A DNA stretch of 64,000 nt from Gemmatirosa kalamazoonensis (lineage in GTDB: Bacteria > Gemmatimonadota > Gemmatimonadetes > Gemmatimonadales > Gemmatimonadaceae), in the NCBI RefSeq assembly GCF_000522985.1, contig NZ_CP007128.1:248001-312000 (forward strand), given 5' to 3'. This document shows, in pieces, positions 9,063 through 17,403 of this stretch. Under the pieces are notes generated by a model that saw only the letters and a list, made by a program, of their open reading frames with translations, had not been told where the DNA came from and did not search any database. How positions within the stretch are numbered: the first letter of the stretch is position 1; the number at the start of each line of letters is the position of its first letter. Both the position numbers and the translations under genes were made by a program.

Positions 9063-9728
9063 ATGTTGATCGGTGTCGCCGGCATGGTCGGCGTCGGCAA
9101 GAGCACGCTGACGCGCGCGCTCGCGGCGCGATTCGGGCTGCAGCTCGCGCCGGAAAGCGTCGACGGCGAGAACCCCTGGCTCGAGCGCTTCTACGAGGGC
9201 GGGCCGGCGTCGATGCGGCGGTGGGCGCTGCACCTGCAGCTCCACTTCCTCGCGACGCGCTTCGCGAGCATGCGGCACATCCGCGCGGGCGGCGGCAGCT
9301 GGATCCTCGACCGCACGTGGTACGAGGACGCCGAGGTGTTCGCGCGCGGGCTGTACGAGGAGCACCTCATGACGGCGACGGAGTGGGAGCTGTACGAGCG
9401 GCTGTACGCGGAGCTGCTGCACTCCCCCGGCGCGCGCCCGCCGCGGCTGCTCGTCTACCTCCACGGCCCGCTCGACGTGGTGCTCGGCCGCATCGCACGC
9501 CGCGGCCGCCCGAAGGAGCGCGACACCGACGTCGCGTACTGGACGGCGCTACATCGCCGCTACGAGCGGTGGATCGCGGGGTTCCACCGCTGTCCCGTGC
9601 TCTCGATCGACGTGCGCGACTACGACCTCGTGGCCGACCCCGACGCGATCGACGCCGTGGCCGCGCGCGTGCGGCGCCGCCTCGAGCCGGAGCTCCCGCA
9701 GACGGAGCTATTCGCGGCGCGCGCCTAA
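9063..9728 (+). CDS. deoxynucleoside kinase
   Basis: A 221-residue kinase of the dNK/dGK/dAK family, which phosphorylates deoxynucleosides in salvage. The P-loop GMVGVGKST is at residues 7-15, immediately after the start, as expected for bacterial members. The DR(S/T) motif appears as DRTWYEDAEVFA at about residues 88-99, with the substrate-site Glu in ESVDGENPW near residue 30. The LID/arginine-rich segment is RIARRGRPKERD. Length matches the family. The start ATG at 9063 is preferred because the P-loop strand begins there. The stop codon TAA lies inside a GCCTAAC word, and the gene is followed at once by a hairpin repeat. The long open frame antisense to its last 360 bp is discussed under the hybrid kinase. 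Confidence 0.85.
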   Translation: MLIGVAGMVGVGKSTLTRALAARFGLQLAPESVDGENPWLERFYEGGPASMRRWALHLQLHFLATRFASMRHIRAGGGSWILDRTWYEDAEVFARGLYEEHLMTATEWELYERLYAELLHSPGARPPRLLVYLHGPLDVVLGRIARRGRPKERDTDVAYWTALHRRYERWIAGFHRCPVLSIDVRDYDLVADPDAIDAVAARVRRRLEPELPQTELFAARA

Positions 9729-11031
9729 CTCGGGACTGGGGACTCGGGACTCGGGACTCGGGGGGACGAGTCCCGAGTCCCAGTCCCGAGTCCCGAGTCC
9801 GCGCTGCCGCGTGCAGCACGAGCGCGGCGACGTCGGCCAGGCGGTGCTCACCCTTCTGCAGCACACGCACGGCGGTGCGCGACAGGTACTGGCGCTCCGC
9901 TTCCGTCAGGCTCTTCGCGGTGAGCACCACCGCCGGGACACCGGCGAGCAGCGGGTCGGCGCGCATGGCGGCGAGCACGCCGAAGCCGTCGAGCACCGGC
10001 ATCATGAGGTCGAGCACCACGACGTCCGGCCTGTGCGCGCGCATGTCGGCGAGCGCGGACTCGCCGTCGGGCGCCTCGCGCACGGTGAGCCGCGCGTCCT
10101 CCAGGAAGCGCGCCGCGACGCGCCGCGAGTCGGGATCGTCGTCCACCACGAGCACGTCGAACGATGGGCCATCGCTCACCGGCGACGCGACGCCCTGATG
10201 CGCGGCCGACGACACCGCGCGCGTGAGCTGCTCGGCGGTGAACGGCTTCGGCACGAGCGACACGCAGCCGAGGTCCAGCACGGGCGACGTCTCGTCGGGG
10301 ATCGCTGCCGAGAGCGACGGCAGCAGCAGCACCGCGGTCGACGCGAGATCGCCGACACCCTGCAGCGCGAGCGCCGCACGCCACGCCGCGCCGCCCGCGC
10401 TGCCGACGTCGAGCACGACGAGCGCCGCGCCCGCCTCGGTCGCCAGGGCGGCGACGCCATCCGGGTCGGTGGTCCATCGCAGCGTCACGCCGGGGCTCAC
10501 GCGCCGCGACAGCTCGGCCAGCGCGTCGCGGTCCGCGCCATATGCCACCACGGAGACGTTCGGCACCGGCTGCTGGTGCGCGCGCCGCGCGTCGTGCTGC
10601 GCCGCGTGACGGGCGACGTCCTCGGGGCGCAGCTCGCTCCCCGCCGCCGCCGCGTGCAGCCGCACGGTGAACGTGGAGCCGCGCCCGACCACGCTCGTCG
10701 CGTCGAGCGAGCCGCCCATGAGCTCCACGAGGCGGCGCGAGATCGCGAGCCCGAGCCCACTCCCACCGTGACGGCGCGTCAGCTCGGAGTGCGCCTGATA
10801 GAACTCGTCGAACACGAGCGGCAGCACCGCGGAGTCGATGCCGATGCCGGTGTCGACGACCTGGATCTCCACCGTGCCGTCGTCGCGCGTCTCGCAGCGC
10901 ACGCGCACCGAGCCATCGTCGGTGAACTTCAACGCGTTGCCGACGAGATTCGTGAGCACCTGCCGCAGCCGCTGCAGATCGGCGTGCACGTGCGGCAGCG
11001 CGGCGCCGCATCCGTCGATCGCGAGCGTCAC
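9367..11031 (-). CDS. histidine kinase ATPase + receiver domains (3' half of split hybrid)
   Basis: The C-terminal half of a hybrid kinase. It begins (GTG 11031) two codons after the TAG that ends the preceding frame and lies in the same reading frame. It carries HATPase_c boxes: N box RQVLTNLVGNALKFT, G1 VDTGIGID, F box FDEFYQAH and G2 GGSGLGLAISRR. A degenerate receiver follows, then a good receiver (VLVVDDDPDS, VVVLDLMMPVLDGFG, TAK). Receiver sequence ends near 9810. The frame then reads through the 9729-9800 palindrome and runs antisense into the kinase gene until a stop at 9367, adding about 150 Arg/Ala-rich residues that look non-native. The lost natural stop suggests the palindrome arrived at the 3' end of this gene. 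Confidence 0.6.
   Translation of the reverse strand: MTLAIDGCGAALPHVHADLQRLRQVLTNLVGNALKFTDDGSVRVRCETRDDGTVEIQVVDTGIGIDSAVLPLVFDEFYQAHSELTRRHGGSGLGLAISRRLVELMGGSLDATSVVGRGSTFTVRLHAAAAGSELRPEDVARHAAQHDARRAHQQPVPNVSVVAYGADRDALAELSRRVSPGVTLRWTTDPDGVAALATEAGAALVVLDVGSAGGAAWRAALALQGVGDLASTAVLLLPSLSAAIPDETSPVLDLGCVSLVPKPFTAEQLTRAVSSAAHQGVASPVSDGPSFDVLVVDDDPDSRRVAARFLEDARLTVREAPDGESALADMRAHRPDVVVLDLMMPVLDGFGVLAAMRADPLLAGVPAVVLTAKSLTEAERQYLSRTAVRVLQKGEHRLADVAALVLHAAARTRDSGLGLGTRPPESRVPSPQSRVRRAPRIAPSAGAPARGGAARARPRRRSRRGRPRGRSRARRSRARDSGGTPRSTARSGDVAPSSTRRRCRAPSGGRGVRCGRAPRRAGRGGRRAAAAGARRGSAAAPRTAARTAPTPSPS
9729..9800. repeat. palindrome with (GACTCGG)n arms
   Basis: A hairpin-forming element between two convergent genes. 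The left arm (about 9729-9765) is a head-to-tail run of GGGACTC heptamers and the right arm (about 9767-9800) is its reverse complement. The same family recurs at 24441-24515. As RNA it would make a stem of about 30 bp without a U-tract, so it could stop transcription only atypically. Confidence 0.85.
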
Positions 11032-11037
11032 ACCCTT

Positions 11038-11830
<793 letters not shown>

Positions 11831-11838
<8 letters not shown>

Positions 11839-13033
11839 CGCTCACCCTCGGCCACAGGAATCGGAACGTCGCGCCTCCGCGATCGTTCGGCGACTCCACC
11901 CATATCCGCCCACCATGTCCCTCGACGAGGCGCCTGACGACGGCGAGCCCGATGCCCGTGCGCTCGCCATCGCTCGGCGCCAGCGTGTGGAACAGCTCCC
12001 AGACTCGCTCGCGCGACGGCTCCGGGATCCCGGGACCGTCGTCGGACACCGCCAGCTCGCACCAGTCGCCCGCCTCGTGCGCGCCGACGCGCACGTCCAC
12101 GCTGTCGCTCCCGGCGTGCTTGATCGCGTTGTCGATCAGGTTCTGCAGCACCTGCTGCAGCGGCGCGCGCGCCGTGCGCAGCGTGGGAAGCGGCCCCTCC
12201 GCGACGACGCGCACGCCGGCCGGCGGATGCAGCAGCGCGACGATCTCGCCGAGCAGCGCGCCGACGTCCACCGGCTCCGGCGCCGACGGCTCGCGCCCAG
12301 CGCGCGCGTACGCGAGCACGCCGTCGATCATCGATCGCATGCGCGTGACCTGCCCGCGCAGCGCGTCGAGGTGCGCGCGCGGCTCGTCGGCGAGCGTGCC
12401 GCCGGCGTCCTCGGCCACCCACCGCGCGTAGTTCGCGATGGAACGCAGCGGCGTCTTGAGGTCGTGCGACACCACGTGCGCGAACTCGTCGAGCGCGCGA
12501 TTGCTGCGCGCCAGCTCGCGCGTGGTCGCCTCGAGCTCCGCGTTGCGCGTCTCCAGCTCGGCGAGCGCGCGAGCGAGGCGGCTCCGCTCCTTCAGCAGGT
12601 CGCGCTGCGCGTTCGCGAGCTCGGAGTTCACGTCGGTGACCTGCTCGCGCAGCCGGTCGAGCCGCGCGTCGCGCGGGTGCTCCACGAGCCACACCGCGCG
12701 CCCGTCGTCGTCCCACAGCATGGAGAACGCCCGCGGCTCGCCGAGCGTCTCGCGCCCCGCGAGCACGAGCTCCACGACGCGGCCGTCGGCCGCGTCGCCG
12801 TCGTCGGTGTCGCGCGCCGCGGCGAGCGCGCGCTCCCACTTCGCGCGCGACGAGGGGCCGTCCAGCGCGTCGCCGAACGGCCGCCCGACGAGCGGCGTGC
12901 CTAACGCCTCGTCGAGCCGGCCGTTCGACTCCCGCACCACGCCGTCGGCGTCGAGCAGCAGCACGCCACCGGGAAACGCGCGGAAGGATCCCGCGAGACG
13001 CGGGATCGGTGCGCCGCTCGACGTCTCGGTCAC
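11831..13033 (-). CDS. PAS-domain histidine kinase
   Basis: A 400-residue soluble sensor kinase. The start is GTG at 13033, overlapping the stop of the B12-binding gene as GTGA. Residues 1-120 form a PAS-like fold (GGVLLLDADGVVRESNGRLDE). A coiled coil (LERTRNAELEATTRELARSN region) leads to HisKA with VVSHDLKTPLRSIANYARW. The ATPase domain shows QQVLQNLIDNAIKHAG, VSDDGPGIPE and GIGLAVVRRLVEGHGG. The ending FRFLWPRVSGG is typical of phytochrome-type kinases. No transmembrane segment is present, so its signal is probably cytoplasmic and may come from the adjacent B12-binding protein. Partner receivers are in the next genes. Confidence 0.85.
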
Positions 13034-13719
13034 GCGGCGTCGGACGCGGCCGTGGGCGGGGCGAGCCGCTCGTTCAGCAGGCGCACGGCGGTCGTCGCGT
13101 CGGCCGCCGTCAGGTCCGCGCCGAGCCGCGCGGCGAGCGCCGGATCCTCGAGGAACGGCCGACCGCCCACGAGCACGAGCGGCGGCGCGTCGTGCATCGC
13201 GAGGCGCACGGCGCGGATGGTGTCGCGCAGTCGCGGCAGATGCGGCGGCAGCGCGGCGGAGAGCGCGAGCACGTCGGGTCGACGCCGCCGCAGCATCATC
13301 ACGAGGCTGTCCACCGGCACCGTCGCGCCGAGATAGGTCGTGTCCCACCCCGCGCACTCGAGCAGATCGCAGAGCATGCGGAGGCCGACCTCGTGGCGCT
13401 CCGTGTCCACGCACGCGGCGACGAGCGTGCGCCGCGCGTGGCCGTCCCATGTCGCCGCCTGCTCGTAGACGCGCGCCATCGCCGCCTGCGTGATCGCCGT
13501 CGCGAGGTGCTCGTCGGCGACGGTGAGCGCGTTCTCCTGCCAGAGGCGCCCGACCTCGCGCAGCGCCGGCTGGAACACGTCCATGTAGATCGTGCCGAGA
13601 TCGAGACCGGCCGCGCGCGCCTCGTCGATCAGGCGGAACGCCTCGCGGCGGTCGCCGTCGCGCAGCGCGCGCACGTACGCGTCGCGGACCTCGGCGGCGC
13701 CCGACCCGGCCGCCGTCAC
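13030..13719 (-). CDS. cobalamin-binding sensor protein, CarH-like without DNA-binding domain
   Basis: A 229-residue protein made of the two cobalamin modules of CarH/LitR light sensors but without the MerR helix-turn-helix. The helical cap has the W-x9-EH motif (Trp60, Glu70, His71), known in CarH to cover adenosylcobalamin. The Rossmann part has ExHxxG (Glu107, His109, Gly112), with His109 as predicted lower Co ligand, then GWDTTYLGATVP and LSAALPPHL. The residue after the capping Trp is Gln61, where T. thermophilus CarH has the His that binds cobalt after illumination. GTG at 13719 overlaps the preceding stop; its own stop overlaps the kinase start. The context suggests it feeds B12 state or light to the kinases. 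That link is inference. Confidence 0.8.
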   Translation of the reverse strand: MTAAGSGAAEVRDAYVRALRDGDRREAFRLIDEARAAGLDLGTIYMDVFQPALREVGRLWQENALTVADEHLATAITQAAMARVYEQAATWDGHARRTLVAACVDTERHEVGLRMLCDLLECAGWDTTYLGATVPVDSLVMMLRRRRPDVLALSAALPPHLPRLRDTIRAVRLAMHDAPPLVLVGGRPFLEDPALAARLGADLTAADATTAVRLLNERLAPPTAASDAA

Positions 13720-14105
13720 GTCACGACCTCGATGCCGGCGCGCACATACGGCGCGACCGCGTCCGCCTCGTCGTCGGGGAAGCGCGCGCGCACCTCGCGC
13801 TCCACGAGCTCGAGCGAGCGGAGCACGTCCCGCGTCGGCACGCCGCGCGCGCGGAGCAGCGCGTCGAGCCACCGCACGTAGCCGGCGAACATCGACGCGT
13901 CGCCGAGGTCCACGGCGGGGACCAGGTGCTCGAGCGTGAAGTGCAGATCCTCCAGGCAGCGGGCGCGTCCCGTCTCGCCGTAGCGCTCGAGCAGCTCGGG
14001 GCGCTCGGCGTACATCGCTTCGGTGACGGCGTGGGCGAGCTCGGTCTTCTGCGCGAGCAGCCGCGACGCCGCGCGACCCTCGGCCGACGGCGTCACGGCA
14101 TCCAT
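13716..14105 (-). CDS. helical protein associated with B12-binding sensors
   Basis: A 129-residue, mostly helical protein starting at ATG 14105 (an earlier in-frame start at 14252 would overlap the neighbour completely). The pattern ELLERYGETGRARCLEDLHF, then LEHLVPAVDLGDASMFAGYV and WLDALLRARGVP resembles a helical domain that I recall from the N-terminal part of some bacterial B12-binding sensory proteins. Here it is a separate gene, translationally coupled by GTGA to the cobalamin protein. It may form a complex with it. No enzyme motif is visible. Family resemblance is from memory and moderate. Confidence 0.6.
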   Translation of the reverse strand: MDAVTPSAEGRAASRLLAQKTELAHAVTEAMYAERPELLERYGETGRARCLEDLHFTLEHLVPAVDLGDASMFAGYVRWLDALLRARGVPTRDVLRSLELVEREVRARFPDDEADAVAPYVRAGIEVVT

Positions 14106-14416
14106 GCCGCGGGCCTCCGCGAGTCCATGAGCACCTCGTACGCCTCGTGCCGCACCTCGGTGCGCCCCATGATCTCGCCCGGCTCGCGCGCGTGCGACAC
14201 CGCGTGCTCGCGGCTGCGCATGTAACGGCGGAACGCCTCGCGGCTCTCCCACGCGGTGAGGAACGTGTGCGTCGCGCCGCCCGCCTGCGGCCGCAGCAGC
14301 TGCAGGTACAGGAACCCCGGGAAGTCGTCGACGAGCCCGGAGCGCTCACGGAAGTGGCGCTCGAGGTCGGCGTGGTCCGCGGGTGGGACGGTGAGGTGCG
14401 AGATGAAGACGAACAT
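14093..14416 (-). CDS. antibiotic biosynthesis monooxygenase / IsdG-like protein
   Basis: A 107-residue ferredoxin-like dimeric-barrel protein of the ABM superfamily, which includes IsdG/HmoB heme-degrading enzymes. It starts MFVFISHLTVPPAD, continues with DDFPGFLYLQLLRP and has the hallmark TAWESREAFRRYMRS with His about three residues later (SREHAVSH). Trp in TAWES and this His correspond to residues used for heme binding in IsdG-type enzymes, but the family is too diverse to assign a substrate. It overlaps the next gene by 13 bp and probably opens the B12-sensor/kinase operon. A tetrapyrrole link to the cobalamin sensor is only suggestive. Confidence 0.7.
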   Translation of the reverse strand: MFVFISHLTVPPADHADLERHFRERSGLVDDFPGFLYLQLLRPQAGGATHTFLTAWESREAFRRYMRSREHAVSHAREPGEIMGRTEVRHEAYEVLMDSRRPAAWMP

Positions 14417-14421
14417 GCCGG

Positions 14422-15657
14422 TCAGCGAAGGATAGCCCGCGCGAGCCGGTCGTCGCCGTCCAGCCGCGGAGCGGGCGTGATTCGCAGCATCCGTGCGAGC
14501 AGCGGGTACACCTGGACGTTCGCGAACGGCACGATGGTGCCGCGGGCGCGGACGTCGGGCCCGGCGGCGAGGAAGATGGCGCCCATCTCCGGCGCGACGG
14601 CGGGATCCCAGCCGTGCTGGCCGCCGGTGACGGGTCCCTTCGGCGGCGTCGGCGTGACGATCCATCCGGGATCCGCGGCGACGAGCAGGTCGCCGGCGCG
14701 CGCGGTCGCGCGCACGTGCCACCGCTCCGGCGTCTCCGTGCGGCGGTACACGCGCGCGTGAGCGCCGCTCGCCGCGAGCCCGCGCGCGAGCGCCGCGTAC
14801 GCCGAATCGCGGCGCGCCGTGTCGGCGCCGAACCAGAGCGACAGCACGGGCCCGGGATCGGCGGTGCGCACGCCGTCGAGCGAGACCCAGCGCGACAGGT
14901 CGACCACGCGGTCGCTCGCGACGTCCATCATGCCGTGGTCGGCGACGACGACGAGGTTCACGCGCCCCGCGGTCGGCGACACGGCGAGCGAATCGAGCAG
15001 CCGGGCGAGGATGCGGTCGGCCTCGCGCAGCGTGCTGTCGGTGGCGGCGGCGCCGGGACCGTGCTCGTGCCCCGTCTTGTCGACGATGGAGACGTACATC
15101 GTCACGAGATGCGGCCGCGACGCCGCGGGCCGGCGGAGCCACGCCGCCACGCTGTCGACGCGCGCGTCGTTCGGCAGCGACTCGTCGTACGGCATCCAGG
15201 TGCTCGGCCGCACGCCGCCGATCGCCGCGTCGGAGCCCGGCCAGAAGCACGACGCCGCGCGCACGCCCTGCCGCTCGGCGGTCACCCAGATCGGCTCCCC
15301 GCCGTACCACGTGCCGTCGGTGGACGCGGCGCGATCGCTGATGCGGAAGCCGGCGCCGCGCACGGGATCCCAGAACGTGTTCGCGACGATGCCGTGATCG
15401 CCGGGATAGAGCCCGGTGACGATGGTGTAATGGTTCGGGAACGTCTTCGACGGAAAGCTCGGCCACATCGCGCGCGCGCGCACGCCGGCGTCGGCGACGC
15501 GGCGAAACGCGGGGAGCGAGACGCGGTCGAGGTAGTCGGCGCGGAAGCCGTCGAACGAGACGAGGACGACGTAGGGGCGCGCGTCGTCGGGCTGCGCCTC
15601 GACGGTCGGGCCGGCGAGGGTGGCGAGGAGTGCCGTGAACAGCGTGAGAAGACGCAT
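14422..15657 (-). CDS. secreted alkaline-phosphatase-superfamily phosphodiesterase, ENPP type
   Basis: A 411-residue exported phosphodiesterase/pyrophosphatase. A signal peptide (MRLLTLFTALLATLAG, cleavage near VEAQP) begins at ATG 15657. The two-zinc site is complete: Asp36 in VSFDGFR, nucleophile Thr72 in PSKTFPNHYT, the Asp/His of DKTGHEHGP, the Asp-His of VADHGMMD, and His in GGQHGWDP. The sequence PNHYTIVTGLYPGDHGI is diagnostic for ENPP-like enzymes. Likely substrates are nucleotides or phosphodiester lipids in the periplasm; alkaline phosphatase activity is less likely given the ENPP signature. The gap to the downstream ABM gene is 5 bp, but functions do not obviously relate. Confidence 0.88.
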   Translation of the reverse strand: MRLLTLFTALLATLAGPTVEAQPDDARPYVVLVSFDGFRADYLDRVSLPAFRRVADAGVRARAMWPSFPSKTFPNHYTIVTGLYPGDHGIVANTFWDPVRGAGFRISDRAASTDGTWYGGEPIWVTAERQGVRAASCFWPGSDAAIGGVRPSTWMPYDESLPNDARVDSVAAWLRRPAASRPHLVTMYVSIVDKTGHEHGPGAAATDSTLREADRILARLLDSLAVSPTAGRVNLVVVADHGMMDVASDRVVDLSRWVSLDGVRTADPGPVLSLWFGADTARRDSAYAALARGLAASGAHARVYRRTETPERWHVRATARAGDLLVAADPGWIVTPTPPKGPVTGGQHGWDPAVAPEMGAIFLAAGPDVRARGTIVPFANVQVYPLLARMLRITPAPRLDGDDRLARAILR

Positions 15658-15726
15658 GCGAGAGTCGGCGGACGGAAATCGGGGATGCGCACCGTGGCTG
15701 GCTTCCGCGTGCGGACGGCTCCTCCT

Positions 15727-15803
15727 GGAACGCGGATCACGCGGATGCCGCGGATAGGCTGAAGGCGCGAGCCTATCCGCGGCATCCGCGTGATCCGCGT
15801 TCC
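15727..15803. repeat. perfect palindrome, 34-bp arms
   Basis: Arms 15727-15760 and 15770-15803 are exact reverse complements around a 9-bp loop. Each arm contains the stuttered words GCGGATCACGCGGAT and GCCGCGGAT. It lies in the 389-bp divergent gap (15658-16046) between the ENPP gene and the NlpC/P60 gene; apart from the element and a GTTAGGC word at 15974, I see no other structure there. Being divergent, the site is not a terminator. Confidence 0.9.
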
Positions 15804-16046
15804 AACTCACGGGGAGCCGTACGTGGCGGCGAGCCGTCCCCACCACGCCCCATACCAAACCTCGCCCATCGCGCGCGCCCCAACCAGATGTCGTCCCAAC
15901 CGGACGGCCCGTCGTCCCCGCGGAGTGACGCGCCGGCTCCCGCGACCCGCGCGCAAGTCGTTGCGCGCCGGGTCGTTAGGCGGCGGGGCCCGGCTGGCCC
16001 GCCGGGTGCCTCAGCGAGCGGGCGACGTTCCCGCCTGGAGTCCCCG

Positions 16047-17138
16047 ATGCACCGCCGCGCGCTCGCCGCCGTCCCCGCCCTGCTCGTCCCCGCCGTGGCC
16101 ACGGCCCAGGGCTCCGCCTCCGTCGGCCCGTACGCCGCCTATCCGCTCGGCACCGCGCCGTCCGCCGGACCGACGGGGCTCGTCGTCGGGCTGCAGGGGA
16201 CGATGTCGAGCGGCGCGGTCGGCGTCCGACTCGGCGGCGGCACGTCGCTCGAGCGCGAGTCGAGCGTGGACGCGTCGTCGTCGATGCACGCCGCGGGATG
16301 GACGGCGGACGGCGACCTGCTCGTGCTGCCGCAGGCACTCGGCGGGCGACGCGCGGCGGGGACGCCGATGCTCTACGGGCTCGCCGGCATCGGCATGTCG
16401 ACCGGCGGTGACGGCTCGTCGGCGACGACGTGGAGCTACGGCGCGGGGCTGCTCGTGCCGTTAGGCACCCTGGAGCTCTCGGCGGAGTCGCGCACGCGTA
16501 CACCGCTCTCGTCGAGCGGCGGGTCGACACGATGGAGCGAGATGCGGGTGGGCCTCGCGCTGCGATTCGGCGCGGCCGGGCGAGCACGCACGGGCGGCCG
16601 CGTGATCTCGATGCCCGCGCCGAGCGGCGGACGCGGAGGCGGCACCGTCGCGAGCGCGTCGGCGGCGCGCGTGCTGTCGTCGGCGGAGCGCTACCTCGGC
16701 GTGCCGTACAAGTGGGGCGGCACGTCGCCGACGACGGGATTCGACTGCTCGGGCTACGTGCAGTACGTCTACGCGCGCAACGGCGTGGAGCTGCCGCGCA
16801 CGTCGCGTCAGCAGGCGCAGGTGGGGCTCGCGCTTCCCGCCTCGTGGGACGCGGTGGCGCCGGGCGACCTCGTGATGTTCGCCGAGCCGGGCGAGGCGAT
16901 CAGCCACGTCGCGATCTATGCCGGCGGACGCCGCATCATCCACGCGTCGTCGAGCGGCGGCGGCGTGCGGTACGACGATCTCGACACGCGGCGCGGGCAG
17001 TGGTACGTGCAGCGGATGGTGGCGGCGCGGCGCGTGACGTCGGACGGGCGCTCACTGGTGCGGGCCCTGCTCGGCCGCGTGGGGACGGCCGCGGACGCGG
17101 TGCTGGACCCACCGGATCGGGCGCCGAAGCCGTTGTGA
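16047..17138 (+). CDS. NlpC/P60 peptidoglycan endopeptidase with beta-barrel-like N-terminus
   Basis: A 363-residue exported protein. ATG 16047 has a reasonable ribosome site (TGGAG, 7-8 bp upstream) and opens a signal peptide ending near VATAQG. Residues about 25-185 are Gly/Ser-rich alternating strands (VGVRLGGGTSLERES, MRVGLALRFGAAG) resembling a small outer-membrane barrel. After a Gly-rich linker comes NlpC/P60: YKWGGTSPTTGFDCSGYV with Cys234, His287 in ISHVAIYAG and His299 in IIHASS, the full catalytic triad. It presumably cleaves gamma-D-Glu-diamino acid bonds. The barrel-plus-NlpC order is less common than SH3-plus-NlpC. The C-terminal tail is Arg-rich. Confidence 0.85.
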   Translation: MHRRALAAVPALLVPAVATAQGSASVGPYAAYPLGTAPSAGPTGLVVGLQGTMSSGAVGVRLGGGTSLERESSVDASSSMHAAGWTADGDLLVLPQALGGRRAAGTPMLYGLAGIGMSTGGDGSSATTWSYGAGLLVPLGTLELSAESRTRTPLSSSGGSTRWSEMRVGLALRFGAAGRARTGGRVISMPAPSGGRGGGTVASASAARVLSSAERYLGVPYKWGGTSPTTGFDCSGYVQYVYARNGVELPRTSRQQAQVGLALPASWDAVAPGDLVMFAEPGEAISHVAIYAGGRRIIHASSSGGGVRYDDLDTRRGQWYVQRMVAARRVTSDGRSLVRALLGRVGTAADAVLDPPDRAPKPL

Positions 17139-17395
17139 TACCGCGGTGCTGATGCGGCGGTTCTGATACCGCGGTTCTGATACCGCGGTTCTGATACCGC
17201 GGTTCTGGAACGGCGGGAGGGGCTGATGCGGCGGGGCGGGTACGGCGGGGCTGACACCGCGGTGCTGATACAGCGGGCAGCCGCCGTACCAGAACCGACC
17301 ATCGGCCGCGCGGTATGAGCCCCGCCGTATCAGCCCCTCCCGCTTCATCGGAACCGAGGCGTCGGAACCGCCGCATCAGAACCGCCGCTGGTAGC
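17139..17395. repeat. palindromic region with 14-bp tandem units
   Basis: The gap between the NlpC gene and the histidine kinase. The left part repeats GATACCGCGGTTCT about four times (period 14, 17137-17205); the right part (about 17275-17390) has the complementary AGAACCG and GAACCGCCGCATCAG words. The whole can fold back over about 250 bp. The kinase start is only 8 bp beyond, so any transcript from upstream would carry this structure in its 5' leader. Confidence 0.75.
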
Positions 17396-17403
17396 TTTGA
17401 GTC

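Noticed and set aside
9729-9800. Canonical intrinsic terminator between convergent genes
   Set aside because: The stem is long enough but no T-run follows on either side, and the minus-strand reading frame continues through it. It is better described as a repeat element.
13030-13719. Methionine synthase or mutase B12 domain
   Set aside because: The W-x9-EH cap and ExHxxG motif fit CarH-type sensors, and there is no catalytic domain or partner enzyme gene.
17139-17395. Possible CRISPR array
   Set aside because: The 14-bp units are contiguous without unique spacers and have complementary partners in the other half; no cas gene is nearby. The 15-bp units at 40120-40436 were rejected for the same reason.
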